A stretch of DNA of 64,000 bases, from positions 1,825,107 through 1,889,106 of the forward strand of contig NZ_BMCT01000001.1 in NCBI RefSeq assembly GCF_014635325.1, in the 5' to 3' direction. This stretch comes from Azorhizobium oxalatiphilum. GTDB lineage: Bacteria; Pseudomonadota; Alphaproteobacteria; Rhizobiales; Xanthobacteraceae. Of the stretch, positions 29,091 to 36,025 are shown one piece after another. The notes beneath the pieces are model-generated. The model saw only the letters and a list, made by a program, of their open reading frames with translations, did no database searches and was not told where the DNA came from. Each line of letters starts with the position of its first letter. Positions within the stretch are counted from its first letter, which is position 1. A program made the translations under genes and the position numbers.

Positions 29091-31160
29091 CTAGTTGATC
29101 GTGACCATGCCGCCCTTGACCTGGACGGTGCCGCTGCCACTGACGTTCACCATGGCGCCGGAGACTTCCACCTTGGCGCTGCCGGAAATGCTGATCTGGG
29201 TCGCGTTCAGGGTCATGCCGCTCTGGCTGATGGTGAGAGAATTGCCGCCGACCTTCAATGTGATGGTCTGCGCTGCCTGCAGGGTGATGCTGCCGCCATC
29301 GCATTGCAATGTCGCATTTCCCGAACCGAGGCTCACGGTGTGGTTTCCGCTGCTCACCGTGGTGCTCACATTGCCCTGTGACACGGTGGTGCTGAGGTTG
29401 CCCTGCGAGACGGTCAGGCTCTCATTGCCCTGCGAGATGGTGGCCGCGCGGTTGCCCTGCGACACCGTGGTGGTGTCGTTGCCTTCCGAGACGGTGAGCG
29501 TGCGGTTGCCCTTGGAGATGGTGACGCTCTCATTGCCTTCCTGCACCGTCTCGGTGCGGTCGTTCTTGATGGTCAGCGTCTGGTCGTGCTTGACGGTGAG
29601 CTTGTCATCATTCTCGACTTCGCGCGTAAAATCCTTCTGCGCGTGCATGTAGACCAGCTCGCTGTCCTTCTTGTCCTCGAAGCGCAGCTCGTTGAACGTG
29701 GTGGCGCTGCCGCCGGTACTGGAACGGGTCTTGATGCCGGACTGGGTCTTGTTGTCGGGCATGGTGTAGGGCGGCATGTTCTGGCCATTATAGACCGTGC
29801 CCACCACCAGCGGCCGGTCCGGATCGCCCTCCAGGAAGGCCACCACCACTTCCATGCCCACGCGCGGGATGAACTGCGCGCCCCAGGTGGCGCCCGCCAG
29901 CGACTGCGACACCCGCACCCAGCAGGAGCTGTTCTCGTCATTCTTGCCCAGCCGGTCCCAGTGGAACTGGAGCCGGATGCGGCCGTACTTGTCGCAATAG
30001 ATCTCCTCGCCCGAAGGCCCCACCACGGTGGCCGTCTGCGGTCCGGGGATGAGGGGGCGGCGCGTCACCGGCTGCGGACGCCAGGCCACCGTCGCCGGAA
30101 TGGCCGTGAAGCGGTTGGAATAGGTGACGTCCTTGGTCTGGTTGCCGAGGTGGGAATAGTCCTTCGCCACGTGGTCGACGACGGCGAGGGTGTATTGCTT
30201 GCCCTGCTCGGACGAGACCTCGTGCTTGGTCATGGTGAACTTGGTGCCGGGCATGAAGCCGGCATAGGTGGAGGCGCCGGGCGAGACCGCATAATTCGCC
30301 TCATCCGCCTCCATGCGGACGCGCGAGAGCGAGGTGCCGTCGCTCTTCTGCGTGTAGTCGCCGGGATAATCGTAGATCTCCCAGCTCTTGAAGGCCGAAT
30401 TGCTCAGCACCGTGGTGGTGCTGGCGGTCAGATCCGTGGTCGGCTGCTCGAAATTATAGTCCGACAGCGTGGTCTTGCCGGACTGGAAGGCGAAGCCCGA
30501 CGACCATTCCTGCACGCCGATGGTCTGGCCGGTGGCGGCGGGGGCGTGGTTCACCGATTTGTCGGCGCAGTCCGCATAGCCGGACGTGCTGTCGCTCAGC
30601 ACCAGCGTGTGGCCGCTGTCGGTGTGCTGGAAATAGAAATAGATGCCCTCTTCCGCGAAGATGCGCTGGAGGAAGGCGAAGTCCGTCTCGCGATACTGCA
30701 CGCAATAGTCGCGCGTGGGATGGGTGCCGGAGAGACCCTGCTTCTTGTAGTCCGTGACGCCGCCGTCCGAGAGCAGCGTGTCGGCGATCTGGGTCACGCT
30801 CTGGTTCTGGAAGATGCGGCAGTCGGCGGTGCGGGTGAGCAGCCAGAGCTTCGGCGAGAGCACCGCCTGATAGCGGCGCAGGCCGTCCACGCTCTGGTCG
30901 CCGGCGAGGAAGCGCGTGACGATGCCGTTGATACAGCGCGGATCGCTGTCGGGGCGCGCGATCTTCACGGTGACAGCCTTGCCCAGCATCTGGTCCGGGG
31001 TGATGGCGGCGTTGCTGGAAACCATGGACACGGTGAAGGAAAAGAGCTGCGAGAGCCCTTCCGTGCCGGAGAGATCGGTCGCGATCAGCACGTCGCCACC
31101 CAGCGGGGTGGTGAGCTGCAGCAGGCGGTTGGTCTGCACCGGCGTGATCGCGGCACTCAT
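29091..31160 (-). CDS. vgrG: T6SS spike protein VgrG (TssI)
   Basis: 689-residue VgrG. The N-terminal gp27-like part has YCVQYRETDFAFLQRIFAEE and GIYFYFQHTDSGHTL; the gp5-like OB-fold part has CDKYGRIRLQFHWDRLG and SCWVRVSQSLAGATWGAQF, then PRVGMEVVVAFLEGDPDRP. From about residue 535 the protein becomes a beta-helical needle built of nine 9-residue repeats ending in Gly-Asn. It ends there, with no extra C-terminal effector domain. It lies 242 nt after hcp and 11 nt before the DUF6931-like gene. Confidence 0.97.
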   Translation of the reverse strand: MSAAITPVQTNRLLQLTTPLGGDVLIATDLSGTEGLSQLFSFTVSMVSSNAAITPDQMLGKAVTVKIARPDSDPRCINGIVTRFLAGDQSVDGLRRYQAVLSPKLWLLTRTADCRIFQNQSVTQIADTLLSDGGVTDYKKQGLSGTHPTRDYCVQYRETDFAFLQRIFAEEGIYFYFQHTDSGHTLVLSDSTSGYADCADKSVNHAPAATGQTIGVQEWSSGFAFQSGKTTLSDYNFEQPTTDLTASTTTVLSNSAFKSWEIYDYPGDYTQKSDGTSLSRVRMEADEANYAVSPGASTYAGFMPGTKFTMTKHEVSSEQGKQYTLAVVDHVAKDYSHLGNQTKDVTYSNRFTAIPATVAWRPQPVTRRPLIPGPQTATVVGPSGEEIYCDKYGRIRLQFHWDRLGKNDENSSCWVRVSQSLAGATWGAQFIPRVGMEVVVAFLEGDPDRPLVVGTVYNGQNMPPYTMPDNKTQSGIKTRSSTGGSATTFNELRFEDKKDSELVYMHAQKDFTREVENDDKLTVKHDQTLTIKNDRTETVQEGNESVTISKGNRTLTVSEGNDTTTVSQGNRAATISQGNESLTVSQGNLSTTVSQGNVSTTVSSGNHTVSLGSGNATLQCDGGSITLQAAQTITLKVGGNSLTISQSGMTLNATQISISGSAKVEVSGAMVNVSGSGTVQVKGGMVTIN
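29316..29558 (-). repeat. Nine 27-bp tandem repeats in vgrG
   Basis: The Gly-Asn codon pair recurs at exactly 27-nt spacing nine times (29316 through 29532), giving nonapeptides such as RTLTVSEGN, DTTTVSQGN and ESLTVSQGN. The DNA copies have diverged, so the repeat is maintained by protein structure more than by recent duplication. Confidence 0.9.
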
Positions 31161-31321
31161 GCGGTCATCCCTCGCTGAGGGCGCGAGGGAGCGAAGCGGA
31201 ACGAGCCCCGCTGTCGGGACCGCGACCGCCTGAGCCGCTCAAATGGAATTGCGCCCAAGATTTCATCCTGCCCCGCCATGGTGCTCCGCGATGACGCGGG
31301 AGTCACGCCTGGCGGAAATGC

Positions 31322-31358
31322 GGGCGCCGCCGCGGGATATCCCGTTGCGGCAGCGCCC
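31322..31358 (-). other. Strong inverted repeat between hcp and vgrG
   Basis: An interrupted palindrome with arms GGGCGC/GCGCCC and GCCGC/GCGGC around a CGGGATATCCCG core, about 45 nt downstream of the hcp stop and upstream of vgrG. It has no T run, so it is a stable RNA hairpin rather than a classic terminator. It could protect the 3' end of hcp mRNA or lower read-through into vgrG. Confidence 0.5.
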
Positions 31359-31402
31359 ACGTGTTGTGCTCTCCTCCGGAGAGACGCCTGTCCCGTGGGG
31401 GA

Positions 31403-31879
31403 TCAGGAGCTCTTGGTGGTGGCGAGGTCGTAGGAAACAGTGACCGGGGTGCCGGCCTTGTTCTTGTCGTCGTAGGGCGTGAACTTGAACTCGAGCTTGG
31501 TGAAGCTGATGGACACGGACTCCGTGGGGCGGTCGCCGCCCGTGGATACGGAGTAGGACGAGATCAGCGCGTTGGTCAGCGTGTAGGTGCAGTAGGTGGC
31601 ACCCGGGCTGCCGGTGGTGACGAGGTCGATCTTCACCGTCTTGCCGGCATTGCCGGTGCAGCTCTCGGTGAACAGCTTCGGCGACGACGCGTCGAACATC
31701 TTCACCAGCGACACTTCGCTGATCGACGGCTCAGAGGCCTCGCGGTTGTTGGTGGAGCCGGAGGTGGTGGAGATGCCGCGACCGACGCCCCAGGAGAGCG
31801 ACAGCACGTCGATCCACTTCTTGTGGTCCTGGTGCGTGGCTTCACCGTCGATGCCGTCGTACTTCACGTAAATGGCCAT
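31403..31879 (-). CDS. hcp: T6SS tube protein Hcp, copy 1 (TssD)
   Basis: 158-residue Hcp. The start MAIYVKYDGIDGEATHQDHK is typical, with WIDVLSLSWGVGRGI and the C-terminal KLEFKFTPYDDKNKAGTPVT. It would stack as hexamers to form the inner tube. It differs from the copy at 34002-34478 at only five residues: I53/V, S65/A, S73/A, T113/S and L152/M. It follows the unknown 657-residue gene by 59 nt and has a good GAAGGAAGG Shine-Dalgarno. Confidence 0.97.
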   Translation of the reverse strand: MAIYVKYDGIDGEATHQDHKKWIDVLSLSWGVGRGISTTSGSTNNREASEPSISEVSLVKMFDASSPKLFTESCTGNAGKTVKIDLVTTGSPGATYCTYTLTNALISSYSVSTGGDRPTESVSISFTKLEFKFTPYDDKNKAGTPVTVSYDLATTKSS

Positions 31880-31938
31880 GATACCCTTCCTTCTGCGCCT
31901 AGTGGTTATAGTTAGACAGTTGATCCGAAAAGGAGATC

Positions 31939-33912
31939 CTAATTCGGACGCATGTCCTTCGTGTCAACGGAATGAGATGCGATGTTGATCTCAGCAATAA
32001 TAGAGTGAAGAAGTTCCTTTACCTTGGTCCAGTCGACCACGCCCATGAAAACATGGAACAGGTTGACGTCGTTCGTCACTGCCCGGGCAAAAAGATAGAG
32101 CATCATCTTTTCGCGGTCGCTGGCCCCCTTCACCCAACCGTCATAATAACGCAATGTCGCTGATTTGCGATTGGTTGGGCTGTATTCGAGTTTTTTGGTC
32201 TGATTGTTGACCGTGGCGCCGCCAATGGTTTCGAGCTTCTTTTCATTGCTGACGGAGCCGACGGTGGTCGAGTAGGTCTTTATGAACCCCGCGTCCTTCA
32301 GGGCGGCGACCGCCTTTTTAGGAACTTCAAACTTCTCGGAAAACCATTTGTCGATGCTGCCCTGCGTGGCCGCCGCCTTCCAGACGGAATTCACGATCAT
32401 GTTGCTGGCCGCGAATATGCTGAGTATTTCCTTGAAATATCCGCTGTTGTTGTGGGCGAACAGGACTTTGTTGATCGTGTCGATCATGGAGCTTTTCACG
32501 AGGGTAATATACGTATTGCCCTCTTTCACGGCCCGGTTGATGGCCTCGACAGGATCTGTCGTGTCCTTGAAGTTCCCGCGAATATCCGTCCGCTGATCCG
32601 CGAGCTTGGTCATCGCGGTGCTGCGGGGATTGCCGGTGGCCACCTTGGGGGTGCCTCGCTGGATGTCGCCGTTGATCAGGTCGAGGACGCCGATATCGTC
32701 GAACAGGGGCAGGATGCCCGCGCCTGCGCCCTTGTTGGCGCGGATGGATTCCTTGATGCCGGGATTGAGATAATAGGCCGTGATGATCAGCGCGAGTACC
32801 GTGGATTTGGAGCGTTCGGTCGTCGTATCCGCTTCAAACAGGTGCAGCCCCACATGCGTTGACTTCGCGGTGATGAGGCGCTGATCGTAAACCTGGAACA
32901 GATCATTGAACGAACCAATGATGCTGGCGTTCACCACGGTTGCGATCAGTTCGGCCGACTTGCTGACCGTCTCGCCGAATTTGTCGATATAGGTCTCAAC
33001 CGTATCGCTTTCTTTCGAAAGACAATCCACGACGTCCTGCTTCGCCGTAATGATGGCGCTTGAATTGGCCAGGTTGAGGCGGAGCGTGTCGAAAATATCG
33101 TTGTTGAGAATCTGGTTCTGGGTCATCGGATTGATGACCTTGCTGAAGCTCGTCACAAAGGCTTGCGGGTTTGTGAGCGTCTTCTTGGCCTTGTTCTCAT
33201 CCCGCTTCGCCAGATAGGCGACGAGGGCCGAACCCGCGGTCGTCTTGCTCGTGAACTGGCCGCTCACCGACGTGAGCAGGGTTCCCGGCATCTGCTTCAG
33301 TCCGTCGCCGACGCTCGTGGTCGCCTTCAGATCGGAATTGTAGGACGACAGGCTGCTGACCCCGAGGTCCTTGTTCACATAGGTCACGCCGATGCCGATG
33401 CCGCCGCTGATCAGCTTGCCCAGGCCGCCGGTCGCGCCCGCCGCGAGCGTCGGCCCGACGAACGGCACCATGCTGAGGCCGGTGGCCAGCGCAATGTCGA
33501 GCGCGGTGGCCCAAAGCGGCGTCGTGGGCTCGGGCGTAAGCGCCTTCGTCACGGAGCCGATGCTCGCCGTGATCTTGCTGTGGTTGCAGCGATCAAAAAG
33601 CTGGCTGACAGACTGCGAGTATTTCGACGTGATCCGTTCGTCGGAGTTGCGCAGCTCCTTGGCAAGATCACGGATGGCAATCCGGATGCGGCCGGTGTCA
33701 ATATCCCGCGTCAGATAGCGCCGATTTTCGCCAAGCACATAGTTGAGTGCGATGGCCGTATCTATCGTGCGATCTTTCTCGAGCTTGGATGTCAGCGGTC
33801 CAAGATCCGAAAGAATATTCGGATTGGCCAGCGAAATCGGCCCAAGGGTTATTTCCTGCCTCTGGCCGGTCACTGCCTTGACGGCATTTTCCAAGTCTTT
33901 GATCGTGGTCAT
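31939..33912 (-). CDS. Unknown protein between two hcp genes; candidate T6SS effector
   Basis: 657 residues from the ATG at MTTIKDLENAVKAV (a TTG 15 nt upstream is an alternative start). I do not recognise a family. Visible features are a charged, helical N-terminus (to about 125), a glycine-rich hydrophobic stretch at about 133-179 (LSMVPFVGPTLAAGATGGLG, ISGGIGIGV) that could insert in a membrane, and a long mixed alpha-helical C-terminus with no catalytic motif I can name. There is no signal peptide. Two sample lines of the gene (32401-32520) are about 47% GC by hand count, against 87% for a sample line of tssM, so it looks foreign. It lies directly between two nearly identical hcp genes. 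No separate immunity gene is visible beside it. An effector or Hcp cargo is my inference. Confidence 0.75.
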   Translation of the reverse strand: MTTIKDLENAVKAVTGQRQEITLGPISLANPNILSDLGPLTSKLEKDRTIDTAIALNYVLGENRRYLTRDIDTGRIRIAIRDLAKELRNSDERITSKYSQSVSQLFDRCNHSKITASIGSVTKALTPEPTTPLWATALDIALATGLSMVPFVGPTLAAGATGGLGKLISGGIGIGVTYVNKDLGVSSLSSYNSDLKATTSVGDGLKQMPGTLLTSVSGQFTSKTTAGSALVAYLAKRDENKAKKTLTNPQAFVTSFSKVINPMTQNQILNNDIFDTLRLNLANSSAIITAKQDVVDCLSKESDTVETYIDKFGETVSKSAELIATVVNASIIGSFNDLFQVYDQRLITAKSTHVGLHLFEADTTTERSKSTVLALIITAYYLNPGIKESIRANKGAGAGILPLFDDIGVLDLINGDIQRGTPKVATGNPRSTAMTKLADQRTDIRGNFKDTTDPVEAINRAVKEGNTYITLVKSSMIDTINKVLFAHNNSGYFKEILSIFAASNMIVNSVWKAAATQGSIDKWFSEKFEVPKKAVAALKDAGFIKTYSTTVGSVSNEKKLETIGGATVNNQTKKLEYSPTNRKSATLRYYDGWVKGASDREKMMLYLFARAVTNDVNLFHVFMGVVDWTKVKELLHSIIAEINIASHSVDTKDMRPN

Positions 33913-34001
33913 TTCCGCCTCGGCCAAGCTTTAAGCGCTCCCGCATCAGCGAGAGCGCAATACGCGACAGTCGATATATCCGCAGCAGGGCTGCGGCTGG
34001 C

Positions 34002-34478
34002 TCACGAACTCTTGGTGGTCGCCATGTCGTAGGACACGGTGACGGGCGTGCCGGCCTTGTTCTTGTCGTCGTAGGGCGTGAACTTGAACTCGAGCTTGGT
34101 GAAGCTGATGGACACGGACTCCGTGGGGCGGTCGCCGCCCGAGGAGACGGAGTAGGACGAGATCAGCGCGTTGGTCAGCGTGTAGGTGCAGTAGGTGGCA
34201 CCCGGGCTGCCGGTGGTGACGAGATCGATCTTCACCGTCTTGCCGGCATTGCCGGTGCAGGCTTCCGTGAACAGCTTCGGCGAGGCGGCGTCGAACATCT
34301 TCACCAGCGACACTTCGCTGACCGACGGCTCAGAAGCCTCGCGGTTGTTGGTCGAGCCGGAGGTGGTGGAGATGCCGCGACCGACGCCCCAGGAGAGCGA
34401 CAGCACGTCGATCCACTTCTTGTGGTCCTGGTGCGTGGCTTCACCGTCGATGCCGTCGTACTTTACGTAAATGGCCAT
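34002..34478 (-). CDS. hcp: T6SS tube protein Hcp, copy 2 (TssD)
   Basis: 158-residue Hcp almost identical to the copy at 31403-31879 (five substitutions, all conservative), with the same length and ends. It is the first gene of the hcp-unknown-hcp block, 103 nt after the methyltransferase stop, and 89 nt before the unknown gene. Near identity of the two copies points to recent duplication or gene conversion. A 15-nt palindrome (34498-34512) lies in its leader just before the Shine-Dalgarno region. Confidence 0.97.
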   Translation of the reverse strand: MAIYVKYDGIDGEATHQDHKKWIDVLSLSWGVGRGISTTSGSTNNREASEPSVSEVSLVKMFDAASPKLFTEACTGNAGKTVKIDLVTTGSPGATYCTYTLTNALISSYSVSSGGDRPTESVSISFTKLEFKFTPYDDKNKAGTPVTVSYDMATTKSS

Positions 34479-34497
34479 GGAAGCCCCCGCTTCTGTC

Positions 34498-34512
34498 CCA
34501 CCATCGTGGTGG
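34498..34512. other. Perfect palindrome in the hcp copy 2 leader
   Basis: CCACCA-tcg-TGGTGG, 20 nt upstream of the hcp ATG. It could be a regulator-binding site or a small leader hairpin; nothing in the sequence decides between these. An AT-rich block upstream (34525-34560) could hold the promoter. Confidence 0.35.
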
Positions 34513-34580
34513 CTGTGAATGGATGTAACAGCCTATTTTAACAAGGATGATACCGGATCAAGACACCGTTGTGGAGGTAT

Positions 34581-35624
34581 CTAGAGTTTGGAAACCACAT
34601 AGAAAGTCGCCCGATACTGCACGCTCGCGTTATCGTGCAGCCGCACAGTCCAGGGCAACTCTCCGTGTTGCAAAGCAGCATGTCCGGGCTCGGCGGTGCC
34701 GGGCTCGATGAAGACCTGAGACAGCAGCCGGCTCAACGCTTCCGGCCCTTCGATCCAGTGTGCCGGCGAAGTGGCGTGGCTCGCCCAGTCGAACGGTGTC
34801 GAGAGTGCGAAGCCCGCGCCCGTCTCCAGCACGCGATGCGTTTCGCGCACGAGGCGGGCGGGCTCCGCCACGCAGTCGAGCACGTTAAAGGCCGTGGCAT
34901 GCCCGAAGCTGCCGTCCGCGAAGGGCAGGGCCAGCGCGTCGGCGATCCAGAAATCCACCAGCTCCGCCCCCGGCAGCTTCACCGCGCAGCTCCTGCGCTC
35001 GAACGTGTTGCCGCTGCGGCGCAGCGGATAGGTGATCCGGCCCTCATCAATCAGCCCGCGCCCGAGGCTCATGAGCTGCCAGTTCAGGTCGATGCCCAAT
35101 ACGAGGCGGCCGGTGGCGGCGGCGAGGTCGAAACTGGTGCGGCCCGCGGCGCAGCCCATATCCAGCGTCGCGCCCGCGCGCGGCGGCAGGCGCTCCAGAG
35201 CGGTGTCGAGCGCCGTCCGCACGCTGCCGGTGGTGCCGTCCGCACCCTCGGCCTCATCCGCGAACAGGTCGCCATAATGGTCGTGGCCGTAGGTGGACTG
35301 CTGCTGCCGCACGAGGTTGAAGGCAGCGTCCGGCCCCACGGCCGTGCCCACAAGTTCCTCCAGCGGCCCGGTCTCGACGCCGCGCTGCAGCACGAGATGC
35401 AGGTTGGCGGCGAGCCATGTCGCTACGTCCGGCACCAGAATGGGGGTACCGGCAATGATGGGGTAGGCTTTCCAGCAGCCGGGATCCGAACAGCGCAGGA
35501 TGCCGGCGGAAATGTCCTCGCCACTGGCAAGGAAGCCGTGTTCGAGCGCCAGCGCGTGGTCCTGGCCCGCCTGCCGGCAGGCCGGACACACCGGCTTCAG
35601 CGTCTCGAAATGGCGGCGGCGCAT
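34581..35624 (-). CDS. SAM-dependent methyltransferase with Trm112-like zinc-binding N-terminus
   Basis: 347-residue cytosolic protein. The N-terminus carries CPACRQAGQ and LRCSDPGCWKAYPIIAGTPI, a four-cysteine, Trm112-like fold that often precedes methyltransferases. The SAM-binding motif I is TLDMGCAAGRTSFDLAAATG, followed by VLGIDLN and the post-I region DFWIADALALPFADGSFGHA, as in class I (Rossmann) enzymes. It is encoded between PAAR (3 nt upstream) and hcp copy 2, so it is probably co-transcribed with spike and tube genes. Substrate unknown; it could modify a T6SS protein, or be cargo. Confidence 0.82.
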   Translation of the reverse strand: MRRRHFETLKPVCPACRQAGQDHALALEHGFLASGEDISAGILRCSDPGCWKAYPIIAGTPILVPDVATWLAANLHLVLQRGVETGPLEELVGTAVGPDAAFNLVRQQQSTYGHDHYGDLFADEAEGADGTTGSVRTALDTALERLPPRAGATLDMGCAAGRTSFDLAAATGRLVLGIDLNWQLMSLGRGLIDEGRITYPLRRSGNTFERRSCAVKLPGAELVDFWIADALALPFADGSFGHATAFNVLDCVAEPARLVRETHRVLETGAGFALSTPFDWASHATSPAHWIEGPEALSRLLSQVFIEPGTAEPGHAALQHGELPWTVRLHDNASVQYRATFYVVSKL

Positions 35625-35627
35625 GCG

Positions 35628-36011
35628 TCAGCCGCCGATGATCACGGTGGTGCAGCCGGGCGCCATGATGGTGCCCGAGGGGCTGGGAATGGGGGCCACG
35701 CAGCTGGAATGCAGCGTGGCATCACCGACGCGCGCGGCGGGCATGCCGCCGATCATCACGGTGGCCGAGCCGGCCAGGATCATGCCCGGCCCGCCCGGCA
35801 CGCATCCGCCCAGCATGCAGGGCGTGGTGGTGTCGGTGACGCGGGCGGCGGGCATGTTTCCGATCAGCACGGTAGGGCACCCCTTCATGATCGGCAGCTG
35901 CATGGGCGGGTGTGGCACAGGCGTTGGAACCGGTGCCGCCGGATGCATGGGCGCGTGACAGTGTGGTGCGGATTGCATCACCTTGTCGCCGAGCCGGGCT
36001 GCGGGAGGCAT
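35628..36011 (-). CDS. PAAR-domain spike-tip protein
   Basis: 127-residue PAAR protein that would sharpen the VgrG spike. Proline-Ala-Ala-Arg itself appears at the start (MPPAARLGDKVM) and as GNMPAARVTD and GGMPAARVGD, with the expected cysteine/histidine metal-binding positions (ADATLHSSC-like, CTTVIIGG). The middle has a Pro/His/Met-rich stretch. There is no N- or C-terminal extension, so it carries no fused effector. It lies 14 nt after clpV and 3 nt before the methyltransferase gene, supporting one transcription unit. Confidence 0.92.
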   Translation of the reverse strand: MPPAARLGDKVMQSAPHCHAPMHPAAPVPTPVPHPPMQLPIMKGCPTVLIGNMPAARVTDTTTPCMLGGCVPGGPGMILAGSATVMIGGMPAARVGDATLHSSCVAPIPSPSGTIMAPGCTTVIIGG

Positions 36012-36025
36012 AAGGGCTTCTCCGC

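Noticed and set aside
29316..29558. Regularly spaced repeats that might suggest a CRISPR array.
   Set aside because: The 27-nt units have no unique spacers and encode a nonapeptide repeat in frame within vgrG. No cas genes are present.
34498..34512. Palindrome before hcp copy 2 as a terminator of the upstream methyltransferase gene.
   Set aside because: The stem is short, lacks a T run, and lies only 20 nt before the hcp start, so a leader or operator role is as likely.
35628..36011. PAAR protein as a fused effector.
   Set aside because: At 127 residues it contains only the PAAR repeats; no extra domain is present.
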